NCBI RefSeq assembly: GCF_036567765.1
Contig: NZ_DATCTU010000122.1
Coordinates: 117,445 to 181,444 of the forward strand
Direction: 5' to 3'
Source: Pseudobacteroides sp.
GTDB lineage: Bacteria > Bacillota > Clostridia > Acetivibrionales > DSM-2933
Length of the DNA stretch: 64,000 nt
How positions within the stretch are numbered: the stretch's first letter is position 1; each line of letters begins with the position of its first letter. The notes under the pieces are model-generated. The model saw only the letters and a program-made list of their open reading frames with translations, was not told the DNA's origin and ran no database searches. Below are positions 43,326 through 52,802 of the stretch, one piece after another. Both the position numbers and the translations under genes were made by a program.

Positions 43326-44046
43326 GATAAAAACCCCCTACCGTTTTATTTTAATTTATTTATTATTTCAAATGCTATAACTTCAAAATTACATAGATGT
43401 AATCCGACTTTATTATAACCACGATAAAAGCACAATATTCTCCAATGAGAACACCAAAAAACAATAAGTTACGGCCATAAAAAATCCTTATAGCATCCTA
43501 TTTTAATACCATTCAAAATTATGCGTGTTATGTAATGCACATCATCGCACATCAATTTAGGCATACGCCATTGTATACCCCCAAAAATAAACGATTGGGG
43601 ATAATTTAGAGATATGTTAAATCAACATTTATGATTATACCAAATGCATTTTTACAATGCAAGTGCAAAATAAAAAAATTTCATTTATTTCTTTTCTCAA
43701 TTAGCAATTATTTTTGTGAAACAATTCACATTCCTCTTGATGTCAGCATAACAGGGCGTAGATATGATCAAATTCCTTCTCATGATCATAAGCAAAGTAT
43801 TGAATTATTTTAAACCAGGACTTTCATTTTTTATAGTCATAGCACTCATTTTATATAATTGTCACTTTCAATTCATATAATTTTAATGTATAATGGTTGT
43901 GGATTAAGGGTAGTTTTACTTATACCCTGTTAAGGCTGCATTTCATTTGACATATATAAAAAAGACATCTCTAAGCTAATACATTAACGGTGTATGATTT
44001 TAAGTTTATACTGTCCATTGGTAATTGAGGGGGGGAATATAGTAAA
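43326..44046. other. Long intergenic region between gdhA and nfnA
   Basis: 720 bp without a supported gene. A hairpin CCCC/GGGG at 43578-43600 lies in the middle. A promoter candidate on plus is TTCAAT (43867), 16 bp, TATAAT (43889). An AGGGTA/TACCCT hairpin follows in the leader, and GAGGGGG precedes nfnA. An ORF at 43631-43813 is not convincing. Confidence 0.4.
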
Positions 44047-44892
44047 ATGTATAAAATTGTGAAGAAACAAACTCTAAGCCCTGCTGTTAAGCTAATGAAG
44101 ATACAGGAACCCTATGTAGCACGCAAAGCCCAACCTGGTCAATTCATAATTCTAAGAGTAGATGAATTCGGTGAACGTATACCTCTCACCATCGCAGATT
44201 ATGACCGTGATGAGGGTACCGTTACCATTATATTTCAGGAGGTTGGAAAGACAACCAAGGCCTTAGGCTTGCTGGAAGAAGGCCAGGAACTCCTTGACTT
44301 TGTTGGGCCCTTAGGGGTTGCATCTCATTTTGACGGCATAAAAAAGGCTGCTGTTATAGGCGGGGGACTTGGTACAGCCATAGCTTATCCTCAGGCAAAG
44401 CAGCTTCATAAAATGGGAGCAGAAGTTCACTCGGTAATTGGATTTAGAAACAAGGATCTTATTATACTTGAATCTGAAATGTCAGAAGCAAGCAGCAAGC
44501 TTGTTGTTACAACCGACGATGGTTCTAACGGAACCAAAGGCTTTGTAACAGATGAGCTTAAGAAATTGATAGATCAAGGCAACATATATGATCTGGTGAT
44601 TGCAATAGGCCCATTGATCATGATGAAAGCAGTAAGCAACCTCACAAAGCAATATGGTATAAAGACAATAGTAAGCATGAACCCTGTAATGATTGACGGT
44701 ACCGGAATGTGCGGGGGCTGCCGTGTTACAGTAGGCGGTAAAATCAAGTTTGCCTGCGTGGACGGACCTGATTTCGACGGACATGAAGTTGACTTTGATG
44801 AGGCTATGAGAAGACAAATGATGTATAAATCTGATGAAAGGCAATCTCTTGATGACCATGCATGCAGACTTGGAGGTGAGTCTAATGCCTAA
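44047..44892 (+). CDS. nfnA: NfnA-like NADH-dependent ferredoxin:NADP oxidoreductase, small subunit
   Basis: 281 residues. PyrK/SudB-like flavin reductase: FAD-binding RVDEFGERIPLTIADYDRD (about 37-55), NAD-binding GGGLGTAIAYPQAK (about 105), and a C-terminal [2Fe-2S] Cys set MCGGCRVTV with C-x11-C further on. In Nfn it couples NADH and ferredoxin oxidation or reduction to NADP. The gene overlaps nfnB by eight bases, which is the standard order. Confidence 0.9.
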   Translation: MYKIVKKQTLSPAVKLMKIQEPYVARKAQPGQFIILRVDEFGERIPLTIADYDRDEGTVTIIFQEVGKTTKALGLLEEGQELLDFVGPLGVASHFDGIKKAAVIGGGLGTAIAYPQAKQLHKMGAEVHSVIGFRNKDLIILESEMSEASSKLVVTTDDGSNGTKGFVTDELKKLIDQGNIYDLVIAIGPLIMMKAVSNLTKQYGIKTIVSMNPVMIDGTGMCGGCRVTVGGKIKFACVDGPDFDGHEVDFDEAMRRQMMYKSDERQSLDDHACRLGGESNA

Positions 44893-46279
44893 TATGTCAC
44901 CTAAAAAAGTCAACATGCCTGAGCAGGAACCGGATATAAGAAACAAGAATTTTCTTGAAGTGGCTTTAGGCTATACGCCCGAAATGGCACAAGAGGAAGC
45001 ACAAAGGTGCCTGCAATGTAAAAACAAGCCTTGTGTAGCGGGCTGCCCGGTTAACGTACAAATACCGGAGTTCATTGAGCTTGTTGCAAACGGCCAATTT
45101 GAGAAAGCATACGAAAAAATAACTGAAACAAATAGCCTTCCGGCCATATGCGGACGAGTTTGTCCTCAGGAGACCCAATGCGAGAAACTCTGCATAAGGG
45201 GTATAAAAAACGAGCCTGTAGGTATAGGGCGTTTGGAAAGATTTGTTGCAGATTGGTTTATACAGAACAGCAAGCCCAATTCTAAAGATATTCAAAAAAA
45301 TGGAATAAAGGTAGCGGTTATAGGCTCAGGCCCTGCAGGACTTACCTGTGCAGGGGATCTTGCAAACATGGGTTATGATGTAACAATATTCGAAGCATTT
45401 CACACTCCGGGTGGAGTGCTTATGTATGGCATACCGGAGTTCAGGCTGCCTAAGGCTTTAGTACAAAAGGAAATAGATAACCTAAAGCATCTTGGGGTTA
45501 AAATCAGGACCAATATGGTTATAGGTAAGGTTCTCTCTCTTGAAGAGCTTGAACAGGAAGGCTATAAAGCCATTTTTATCGGTACAGGTGCAGGATTGCC
45601 CAACTTCATGGGAATACCCGGTGAAAATCTGAACGGCGTATACTCATCCAATGAGTTCCTCACCAGAATCAACCTTATGAAGGCATACCTTTTTCCTCAA
45701 TATGGTACACCGGTAAAGGTTGGAAAGAATGTAGCTGTTGTAGGCGGCGGTAACGTAGCTATGGATGCTGCAAGGAGTGCAAAAAGACTTGGTGCTGAAA
45801 ACGTATACATTATCTACAGGCGTTCAGAGAAAGAACTGCCTGCAAGACTGGAAGAAATACATCACGCAAAGGAAGAAGGGATCATTTTCAAACTTCTTAC
45901 CAACCCCACAAAAATCATCGGTACCGATGACGGATGGGTTAAAGGCATGGAATGCGTGGAGATGGAGCTGGGTGAGCCTGACAGTTCCGGCAGAAGGCGT
46001 CCAGTAGTAAAAAAAGGTTCAGAGCATGTTGTTGATGTAAATACAGTCATTATTGCAATCGGGCAAAGTCCAAACCCTCTGATCAAGTCAACCACAAAAG
46101 GTCTTGACACACATGACTGGGGTGGCATTATCGTCGAGGAAGCTACAGGAGCAACCAGCAAAGAAGGTGTCTATGCCGGCGGGGATACAGTTACAGGTGC
46201 GGCAACAGTAATACTTGCAATGGGTGCCGGAAAGACAGCAGCAAATGCAATTGATGAGTATCTAAAAAAAACACTATGA
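44885..46279 (+). CDS. nfnB: NfnB-like NADPH-dependent subunit (glutamate synthase small-chain family)
   Basis: 464 residues from the ATG at 44885, eight bases after GGAGG. N-terminal [4Fe-4S] ligands CLQCKNKPCVAGCPV (about 40-54) and CGRVCPQETQCEKLC. FAD site VIGSGPAGLTCAGDLAN (about 143-160) and NADPH site VVGGGNVAMDAARSAKRLG (about 285). With nfnA it forms the electron-bifurcating transhydrogenase that balances NADH, NADPH and ferredoxin in anaerobes. A GltD-type role for glutamate synthase is less likely because no large subunit is present. Confidence 0.92.
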   Translation: MPNMSPKKVNMPEQEPDIRNKNFLEVALGYTPEMAQEEAQRCLQCKNKPCVAGCPVNVQIPEFIELVANGQFEKAYEKITETNSLPAICGRVCPQETQCEKLCIRGIKNEPVGIGRLERFVADWFIQNSKPNSKDIQKNGIKVAVIGSGPAGLTCAGDLANMGYDVTIFEAFHTPGGVLMYGIPEFRLPKALVQKEIDNLKHLGVKIRTNMVIGKVLSLEELEQEGYKAIFIGTGAGLPNFMGIPGENLNGVYSSNEFLTRINLMKAYLFPQYGTPVKVGKNVAVVGGGNVAMDAARSAKRLGAENVYIIYRRSEKELPARLEEIHHAKEEGIIFKLLTNPTKIIGTDDGWVKGMECVEMELGEPDSSGRRRPVVKKGSEHVVDVNTVIIAIGQSPNPLIKSTTKGLDTHDWGGIIVEEATGATSKEGVYAGGDTVTGAATVILAMGAGKTAANAIDEYLKKTL

Positions 46280-46294
46280 TTTCTCACGACATAT

Positions 46295-46339
46295 AAAAAA
46301 TGCGGATAATGTTTAACAGCGGCGTTATCCGCATTTTTT
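46295..46339. terminator. Strong bidirectional terminator after nfnAB
   Basis: AAAAAATGCGGATAA pairs with TTATCCGCATTTTTT over 14-15 bp, loop 15 nt. It serves nfnB and the convergent DUF1450 gene. Confidence 0.9.
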
Positions 46340-46375
46340 AAGTCTGTGAAATTTTTGTATTTTATACTCCACTTT

Positions 46376-46597
46376 CTAGCCGATTATTTCACAGATGGCT
46401 TCATATAGCTCATCCGCCGAATCTGCCTGAACCAGCTCATCATTAACCAGTGCATAAGGGCCCTCGGCACAATCTCCGCAGTAGCCTAAGCAGGACTCAA
46501 CAATTACCTTTGCATTTTCATTATTCTCCTGCAATTTGGTTATAACTTCCTCCACCCCGTGTACAAAATTGTTTTCACAGAATTTAACTTCTACCAT
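46376..46597 (-). CDS. DUF1450-family protein
   Basis: 73 residues. The pattern is VKFCENNFVHGVEEVI at the start, then SCLGYCGDCAEGPYALVNDE (C-x3-C-x2-C, residues 35-42), which resembles thioredoxin-fold ferredoxins of the YuzB/DUF1450 type. Its start overlaps the stop of the oxidoreductase gene, so the two are translated together. It may be the small electron-carrier partner of that enzyme. Confidence 0.85.
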   Translation of the reverse strand: MVEVKFCENNFVHGVEEVITKLQENNENAKVIVESCLGYCGDCAEGPYALVNDELVQADSADELYEAICEIIG

Positions 46598-47823
46598 TAT
46601 ACTTTACACTCCTTTACTTTTTTTATTGATTCCATCAAATCATCTATTGATATTCTTTCAATATCTATATTTTCCAACGATACTTCCTTTTCAATCGCTG
46701 TCTTTAGTGCAGGCGACTTTTTTGTATCTCCTATGACAATTGCACCAATAATCCTATCATTTTTGATAAATAATCTCTTGTAAAGGTTACTTTCTGCATC
46801 CTCCTCAGTAATGGTATAAACATCTTCGCCTTCATTAACATTCCCCATTGAGAAAAGCGATATATTAAATGCATTGAGGGTGGTTACAGGAACAATCTGC
46901 CGGTATTCTGTCTTCCTTCCTGCCATATTGTATCCCGCCGCTTTTCCCTGTTCTATAGCAATATTCCAAAGCCCTGTTACCTTCCCTTCAAGCTCTGCTG
47001 CATCTCCTGCGGCATAAATATTTTCGATATTGGTCCTCATTTCCCGGTCTACTATTACGCCTCTTTTCATATCAACAGGAGAGCTTCTCAGGAATTCAAT
47101 ATTAGGTCTGATCCCTGCCGAATAAATCACCATATCGCATTTTATTGTACCTTTGTTTTTTGCCGTACACTCAAATTGTTTATCACAGATGATACTCTCC
47201 ACTTGAGTATCCAATAATACATCAATATTATAATTTTTCAGAATTTTCAAAAGAATTCGGGAGGCCTTCTGATCCAACTGATTTGGCATGAGCCTGTTAG
47301 ATATCTCAGCAATAATTACCTTTTTGCCGTGCTGATGCAAAATCCATGCCGTTTCCAGCCCTTGAATCCCCCCTCCGATATTTAAAACAGAGCTTTTGCC
47401 CTCAATGCTTTGGTGAATATTCCACGCATCCTCCAACTGTCTAATTGTAAAGATGCCCGGATTATCTATTCCGGCAATAGGCGGCTTGAAGTTTCTTGCT
47501 CCGCTGGCTATAAGTAGCTTGTCATAACCCATTTTGCTTCCATCATTCAGAAGAATCTGATTATTGCTTGCATCAATTCCAGCCACGCCGACATTTAGAT
47601 GTAGATACACACCATTAGCCTCATACCAATCCTTTTTCTGCAAAAGTAAAGCATCTTCCTCAAGTTTATCCAAAAGACTTTTTGAAAGTTTTATTCGATT
47701 ATACGGGTAATACCTTTCATCCCCAAACATATGAATTTCCACATCGGAATTAATCTCTCTAATGGCTTTTGCTGCATTGATTGCAGTTATTCCATTGCCC
47801 GCAATAATAAATTTTTCTTTCAT
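46597..47823 (-). CDS. FAD-dependent NAD(P)H oxidoreductase, NADH-rubredoxin reductase/NirB-like
   Basis: 408 residues. FAD fold IIAGNGITAINAAKAI at the N-terminus, NAD fold LNIGGGIQGLETAWIL (about 147), and second FAD motif IYAAGDAAEL (about 265). Similar in layout to the CO dehydrogenase operon enzyme and to the NADH domain of nitrite reductase. Its probable Crp/Fnr site lies 141 bp upstream. With the DUF1450 protein it could feed electrons to a small redox carrier under oxidative or nitrosative stress. Confidence 0.88.
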   Translation of the reverse strand: MKEKFIIAGNGITAINAAKAIREINSDVEIHMFGDERYYPYNRIKLSKSLLDKLEEDALLLQKKDWYEANGVYLHLNVGVAGIDASNNQILLNDGSKMGYDKLLIASGARNFKPPIAGIDNPGIFTIRQLEDAWNIHQSIEGKSSVLNIGGGIQGLETAWILHQHGKKVIIAEISNRLMPNQLDQKASRILLKILKNYNIDVLLDTQVESIICDKQFECTAKNKGTIKCDMVIYSAGIRPNIEFLRSSPVDMKRGVIVDREMRTNIENIYAAGDAAELEGKVTGLWNIAIEQGKAAGYNMAGRKTEYRQIVPVTTLNAFNISLFSMGNVNEGEDVYTITEEDAESNLYKRLFIKNDRIIGAIVIGDTKKSPALKTAIEKEVSLENIDIERISIDDLMESIKKVKECKV

Positions 47824-47963
47824 TTTATCACCCCATCACCCGTTTTGTATTATTTCATATATACAGCTTGTTGGATTCACAAGGATATTATTGCCCACCA
47901 AAACGTAATCTATGAAATAAATAGCACTTTTAATCTACTATACAGCAAGGTGATAAAAAAAAC

Positions 47964-47979
47964 TGTGACCGATGTCATA
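47964..47979. promoter_or_regulatory. Crp/Fnr-like operator
   Basis: TGTGACCGATGTCATA: an imperfect palindrome with one arm mismatch, 141 bp upstream of the 46597-47823 gene. The pattern resembles the sites at 33283 and 41329. Confidence 0.45.
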
Positions 47980-48055
47980 ATTTATAGCATATGATAATCA
48001 TATAATCCTATGAGTGGGCAACAGCAAAGATACACTGGATTTCCAGGAGTTACTC

Positions 48056-48751
48056 TTAACCCTGGCTCTTCATATATTCTGCAATTCCCGAAGCAATAGA
48101 TTTGGCTAGCTTTTGCCTATATGAATTTGTAGAAAGCAAACCTCGCTCTCTCGGATTGGTGATAAATCCTGTCTCAACCAGGACACCCGGTATAGTTGTA
48201 TTTTTTAAAATATAATAATCCTCAGCCCGGGAATTATGAGCCATCCTCTTATTCCCCTCTATGACAAGGTTGTTTAAAGACCTTTGTATACTTTTTGCTA
48301 AAGCCTTAGATTTCAAACACTGCTCACTAAAATAGAATGCTGTGGAGCCATTAATTTCAGGGTTAAAATAACTATTTACATGGATGCTGACAAAAATATC
48401 TGCATTGCTATCGTTTATTCTATTTACCCGTGCATTGAGATCTCTTCTTTCAAGAGTGTCTCCAATTTTGCAATAATTGTACAATGATTCATCACTTTTT
48501 CTAGTCAGGTCCACATTAAAACCCTTATTCTGTAGAATGCTTTTAACTTTCTCCGATATATCAAGAGTAATATCCTTTTCATGCAAGTCTTTCCTTATAC
48601 ATCCACTATCAACCCCTCCATGACCTGGGTCAATAACAATCTTTTTGCTTTGAACAGCATGAGCTTCTGCTGAGGTAGATGCCCAAAAGAGCAAAGTAAA
48701 TAAATTGATTATAATTATAAAAAAGTACTTTCTATTACTAATTTCAGACAC
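48056..48751 (-). CDS. N-acetylmuramoyl-L-alanine amidase (Amidase_3)
   Basis: 231 residues from a GTG seven bases after AAGGTG. Signal peptide (residues 8-31). Zinc ligands: KIVIDPGHGGVDSG (His near 43), the Glu in KDITLDISEKV, and SIHVNSYFNPE. VLVETGFITNPRE holds the catalytic Glu. It cleaves the amide bond of peptidoglycan. CwlD/AmiC class, and small enough to be the CwlD-type enzyme used for spore cortex. Confidence 0.92.
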   Translation of the reverse strand: MSEISNRKYFFIIIINLFTLLFWASTSAEAHAVQSKKIVIDPGHGGVDSGCIRKDLHEKDITLDISEKVKSILQNKGFNVDLTRKSDESLYNYCKIGDTLERRDLNARVNRINDSNADIFVSIHVNSYFNPEINGSTAFYFSEQCLKSKALAKSIQRSLNNLVIEGNKRMAHNSRAEDYYILKNTTIPGVLVETGFITNPRERGLLSTNSYRQKLAKSIASGIAEYMKSQG

Positions 48752-48935
48752 TCCGATACACCTTTCTTTATTCTATACTAAAAATGATTAATATTTTATA
48801 TTTTCTTATAGCATCTATAATATCTGTATTTTAGATTGAAAAATCCCTGGTACTTTCATCAATATTAGCAAATATAGCAAGACATACTTTTTGATGTACC
48901 ACTAATAATAATAAAGGAGGTGATAATTTCAGATT

Positions 48936-49856
48936 ATGAAAACTTACATGGATTTCAGCTCGAAAAGGTACTTGAGTGTAGTGTACATTTTATTATCAAT
49001 AATGATAATGACCTCTTGCAGTTCAAGGGGTAGTTTAAAGACTCCTGGAAATCAGGCTCAACAAAGCCCTCCGGTAAAAGTCATAGAATTTCCCACAATA
49101 GAGCGGACTGTTAAAAATAATGTTTATTTGAATAATGAAAATGTGGGAAGCCTAAAAGAGTCTGAATTGATCTCAAAGATCATGAATTATGCTGCAACTG
49201 TTGACACTAAAGCTGCGGATGCCACTCTTGACAGTTCTACCTGGCAAATAAACCGAGGCAAGGTAGGTAAAAAGGTTAATGTAGACAAAACTATAGAAGC
49301 ACTCTTTAATGCACAGGAAGGTGATAAGATTGACCTTGTAGTTGATGAGATTATGCCTTTAGTTACATCACAAAATTTAATGAAAAATATTGTAACAATA
49401 GGCAGTTATACAACTTCCATACTGGATAAAGATGCGTCGAGGGTAAATAATATAAAATTGGCATCCAGGAAAATAAACGGCTTTAAACTCTCACCTGGCG
49501 AGGAATTTTCCTTCAACACAATAGTAGGCAGGAGAACAGAAGAAAAGGGCTATGAAGATGCAACTATTATTGTAAGAAGGCAGGGTGTACCCAAGAAAGG
49601 TATAGGTGTTGGAGGCGGTATATGCCAGGTTTCCAGTACATTATTCAATGCCGCAGAAGCATGCAATCTTAATATAATTGAACGGCATAAGCATTCAAAG
49701 ACTGTAGGCTATGTCCCTAAAGGAAAGGACGCCACTGTCAATTATGGTTCATATGATTTCAGGTTCAGCAATAGCCGCAGTTACCCTATCATGGTTAGAA
49801 CATACTTAAGCAGTGAGACATTGACAGTAAAAATTATCGAAAACCGTAATTCATAA
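48936..49856 (+). CDS. VanW-family lipoprotein
   Basis: 306 residues. Lipobox MIMTSC (Cys near 28). A peptidoglycan-binding-like domain of the YoaR type (about 55-150), then the VanW core GEEFSFNTIVGRRTEEKGYE and GVGGGICQVSSTLFNAAE (about 228-245). Found in many Clostridia; role in the envelope unclear. GGAGG lies 15 bases before the ATG, so the true start may be an ATT codon or the next ATG. Confidence 0.88.
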   Translation: MKTYMDFSSKRYLSVVYILLSIMIMTSCSSRGSLKTPGNQAQQSPPVKVIEFPTIERTVKNNVYLNNENVGSLKESELISKIMNYAATVDTKAADATLDSSTWQINRGKVGKKVNVDKTIEALFNAQEGDKIDLVVDEIMPLVTSQNLMKNIVTIGSYTTSILDKDASRVNNIKLASRKINGFKLSPGEEFSFNTIVGRRTEEKGYEDATIIVRRQGVPKKGIGVGGGICQVSSTLFNAAEACNLNIIERHKHSKTVGYVPKGKDATVNYGSYDFRFSNSRSYPIMVRTYLSSETLTVKIIENRNS

Positions 49857-49871
49857 TGAATTCCGGTTTTC
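49839..49871 (+). terminator. Intrinsic terminator overlapping the VanW gene end
   Basis: AAAACCG-T-AATTCAT pairs with ATGAATT-C-CGGTTTT; the stem includes the last codons and the stop. CTTG follows, so the T run is inside the stem. Confidence 0.6.
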
Positions 49872-49900
49872 TTGATGTCTAGTTAGGAAATTACGGTATT

Positions 49901-50893
49901 TTACATCAGTCTATGTGAACTCGAAACAATATGTAATGCATCTTCAAATCTGTGTGCCTTAGTATTGTGCAAAAATTGCTCCATATGAACCAATGAATAT
50001 TTAATCTTTGCCTCATCACTGGCCAAACTTATTTCACCATCCCATATTTGGTTATGAAAGTCTCTGAACTTGGGTTTTATAATATCTACATCAACAGGTT
50101 TACCTTTTGCACCAAACAGCATAAAAATTGCAATATAGTGCATGTGTAATATTTGCCGTGCAAGGAAAAACCGAGCATGTCTGTAATCATCCACTGTCTC
50201 TCCGAAATAGCTTCTAAGATACTCCGCTTCTTCTTCATCACTATTTACCACAAAATTTGCAACAATAGCAATATCCGCATAACGATCGTTTAAAAAGGCT
50301 GCTTCCCAATCCACCAGCCAAACTTTCTCTCCATCAAATAGAATATTTTCCGGCTTGAGATCGTTATGGCATGAAACCAAATCTTGATCATTTCTGGGAT
50401 AAACAGCAAAAATACGATTGTACTGCTTAAATAGCTCTTCTGTTATAATTTCCGGAAGCATTTTAGAATCCTGAAAATTTCTAAGAAAACCGTCAATGTT
50501 ACTCTGATAATTCATAAGCTTATGGAAGGGCGGCAGTGAATGCATACGTCGAATCAGCTCAGGCAGCTTAGTTTTTGCCTCACTTATAGGAAACTGTCGA
50601 TCTTCCACAAAGTCTGTGATTGAAATCCTATCTTCTATGCTCATGTACCATATAGGAGGAGCAATACCCGCTTCAGCGGCTGCCTTCATGTTGGCAAACT
50701 GGTTGGTTGGATCACCCATCTCATCAGTACGGGTAATGATACGAAGCAAATATGGTTTTCCCTTTACAACAATACGAAAAACCAGAGCGGAAGAAAGCCC
50801 GGAAGTCATTATACTTATATCTTCAAATTCACTTACTTCGAATGCTGCTCGCAAAGCATTTTTAACGGCATCTAGCTTTTTTTCTGGAATCAT
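49901..50893 (-). CDS. Aminoglycoside phosphotransferase/choline kinase-like protein
   Basis: 330 residues from the ATG at 50893 (AAAGGAG upstream). Kinase fold with the Brenner motif SCHNDLKPENILFDG (catalytic Asp) and the DFG-equivalent VDWEAAFLNDRYAD. The N-terminal lobe has FRIVVKGKPYLLRI (ATP-binding Lys). The family phosphorylates choline, ethanolamine, homoserine or aminoglycosides; which one is not readable here. Confidence 0.85.
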   Translation of the reverse strand: MIPEKKLDAVKNALRAAFEVSEFEDISIMTSGLSSALVFRIVVKGKPYLLRIITRTDEMGDPTNQFANMKAAAEAGIAPPIWYMSIEDRISITDFVEDRQFPISEAKTKLPELIRRMHSLPPFHKLMNYQSNIDGFLRNFQDSKMLPEIITEELFKQYNRIFAVYPRNDQDLVSCHNDLKPENILFDGEKVWLVDWEAAFLNDRYADIAIVANFVVNSDEEEAEYLRSYFGETVDDYRHARFFLARQILHMHYIAIFMLFGAKGKPVDVDIIKPKFRDFHNQIWDGEISLASDEAKIKYSLVHMEQFLHNTKAHRFEDALHIVSSSHRLM

Positions 50894-50946
50894 ATTATCT
50901 CCTTTTCTATGCAATATTTTTAGTATAGTATCTTACTGTGTCTTTC

Positions 50947-51108
50947 TTATAAACCAATTTTTACGGCAACTTTTTTAGGCATAAATACAGCATACAAAAA
51001 AACAGCGGCAACTATCAACGAGGTCTTTAAAACCACGTAGTGTTTTATTATTGTGTCCAGTACTCTATATAATATATTCAGCTTTTGGCTCAGCTGATGC
51101 AAAGCCAT
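50947..51108 (-). CDS. Putative small single-pass membrane protein
   Basis: 53 residues: ATG at 51108, stop TAA at 50947-50949. An amphipathic N-terminus (MALHQLSQKLNILYRVLD) precedes one hydrophobic helix (about 28-43, LKTSLIVAAVFLYAVF) and a basic end. No good ribosome site. It lies downstream of the SDR gene on the same strand, and a 31-codon frame overlapping the SDR stop (ATGA) lies between. Weakly supported. Confidence 0.35.
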   Translation of the reverse strand: MALHQLSQKLNILYRVLDTIIKHYVVLKTSLIVAAVFLYAVFMPKKVAVKIGL

Positions 51109-51156
51109 CTTTCATCTTTGTATCATTCATATAATTTTTTTCCCTATCTTTTGTAT

Positions 51157-51885
51157 TCATTTTGATACCTTAAAACCACCATCGACAAATATTGTTTCGC
51201 CATTTATGTAATCTGACATATCCGATAATAAAAACAATGCCACATTTGCAATATCTTCTGGTTTCGCTATTCTTCTGACCGGAATTATACTTTCAGAGAA
51301 TTCTCTTATCTCCGGATCATTAAAAGATTTTGCTGTCATTCCTGTGTAAGTAAATCCAGGAGCTACAGAATTTACCTGAATGTTATGTGATGACAAATCC
51401 AAAGCCATAGCTGATGTCAACGCAACCACACCCCCTTTTGATGCAGCATAGTCTGCCATGTTGGATCTGAAGATTTTTGATCTTATGCAGCTAATATTTA
51501 CGATTTTTCCCCTTTTGTATTTCATCATTTTTTGAGCTGTATACTTGGATAGTATAAAGACCCCTGTTAGGTTTGTTGCAATTACTTTATTCCATTCAGT
51601 TATACTTAATTCAAAAAACGGTTTTGAACTTGCATAAATGCCAGCACAATTTGCCAGTCCATCCACTCTACCAAGTTTATCATCAATTTCATTTAATACA
51701 TCTATTACTTGTTCCTCATCTGTTACATCTAGCAAATAATGCATGTACCTTTTATGGGTTATTGAAGCCTGCTTTATGTCCAAACCCACAACCATTGCAT
51801 CATTGTCAAGCAATGCTTCTGCACAAGCTTTTCCAATACCCGAATTTGTACCTGAAATAATGAAAACCCTAGCCTTAAAATTCAT
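51157..51885 (-). CDS. Short-chain dehydrogenase/reductase (FabG-like)
   Basis: 242 residues from the ATG at 51885, seven bases after AGGAGG. Cofactor motif SGTNSGIGKA (residues 8-17), NCAGIYAS (near 83), catalytic Ser in VNISCIRSK (about 130), YAASKGG (near 147-153), and a C-terminal VDGG (ETIFVDGGFK). Lower-length FabG-like SDR; substrate unknown. Downstream on the same strand is a small ORF. Confidence 0.87.
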   Translation of the reverse strand: MNFKARVFIISGTNSGIGKACAEALLDNDAMVVGLDIKQASITHKRYMHYLLDVTDEEQVIDVLNEIDDKLGRVDGLANCAGIYASSKPFFELSITEWNKVIATNLTGVFILSKYTAQKMMKYKRGKIVNISCIRSKIFRSNMADYAASKGGVVALTSAMALDLSSHNIQVNSVAPGFTYTGMTAKSFNDPEIREFSESIIPVRRIAKPEDIANVALFLLSDMSDYINGETIFVDGGFKVSK

Positions 51886-52105
51886 TTTGTTCCTCCTATA
51901 CATATCATTTGCAATTATTGTATCATGTAACAGTTATTATATAAAACTATCGACACCATTTCATTCAAGTATATCAGCCCTAAAACAAAAATTTGTACTT
52001 TGTTATTTAATTCAAAGCTATCCATTAAATATTTAGTTAGCAATTAAATGGAAAATCAAAACACTATTGACATCCATTTACAATAATGTTATCATATATA
52101 ATATA

Positions 52106-52135
52106 GGCGTTTCGCAAACTATTTTGCGAGATGCC
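52106..52135. terminator. Hairpin with GGCGTTTCGCAAA arms
   Basis: GGCGTTTCGCAAA pairs with TTTGCGAGATGCC (two mismatches or wobbles), loop 3-4 nt, followed on plus by a T-rich tract. It lies between divergent genes. Its arms recall the GGGC(A/G)TTTC elements at 21109 and 30316. Confidence 0.4.
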
Positions 52136-52194
52136 TTGTTCTATTTTTTAGGTATTTTCCATTTAATAACACAAAGAAAAAGAGGGAGATGGAA

Positions 52195-52677
52195 ATGTGT
52201 AAAAATTTATTATCAAAGAAAATGTATGATTTTTTAACTTGGCACACAAATGAAATTGCAAAAGAACAGGAGTTTATTTTTAGGGAACGCTATTCCGAAG
52301 AAACGCACGAAAGTATGAATTTCGAAGCATTTTTTAAAGAATATCTGACTAATATCAATAATTATCTAAGTTCAGTAAGTATTGGAATAACCAGTTCGCA
52401 CGACTGTCCATTTGTGATTATTGGGAGTATTGTTGATGTACATGATTCTGATGATATGGAGGACTACCAGTATCGCATTGTTCTACCATATAAAAAACAA
52501 CAGGATACAAGTATTGTATGTGCATCTTGTCTTTCACCATTAGGCAAGTCCTTGCTGTTTAAAAGTGCCAATGAGAATGTAAATATACAAATCCCTGCTG
52601 GCGAATTACATTATATGATAAAGAAAATTTCTATACCTGAGGTTTCAGCAACTGCAGTAAATTGCCAGGTATTCTAA
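52195..52677 (+). CDS. GreA/GreB C-terminal-domain-like protein, copy 1
   Basis: 160 residues from the ATG at 52195 (GGGAG six bases upstream). The N-terminal 75 residues are helical with charged residues. The C-terminal half reads PFVIIGSIVDVHDSDD, then YRIVLPYK, LSPLGKSLLFKSANENV, and a final YMIKKI, which is the pattern of the GreA/GreB C-terminal beta domain. This domain binds near the RNA polymerase secondary channel in Gre and Rnk proteins. It is adjacent to a paralog. Confidence 0.6.
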   Translation: MCKNLLSKKMYDFLTWHTNEIAKEQEFIFRERYSEETHESMNFEAFFKEYLTNINNYLSSVSIGITSSHDCPFVIIGSIVDVHDSDDMEDYQYRIVLPYKKQQDTSIVCASCLSPLGKSLLFKSANENVNIQIPAGELHYMIKKISIPEVSATAVNCQVF

Positions 52678-52802
52678 TTTCTATTTTATATACAACCAGA
52701 GGAATATATAGATTTGTTAGGCATCCCGTGTATAGCAGGGTGCCTACAGTGTTTTTAAAAAACGAATTCCAATTAATGTATTTAGAAAGGAAATACAGTC
52801 CC

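Noticed and set aside
43631..43813. 60-codon frame on plus upstream of nfnA
   Set aside because: No ribosome site, odd composition, no recognisable domain.
52662..52802. Longer N-terminus for the second Gre-like protein
   Set aside because: The extra 47 codons overlap the first gene and have no ribosome site; the ATG at 52803 fits better.
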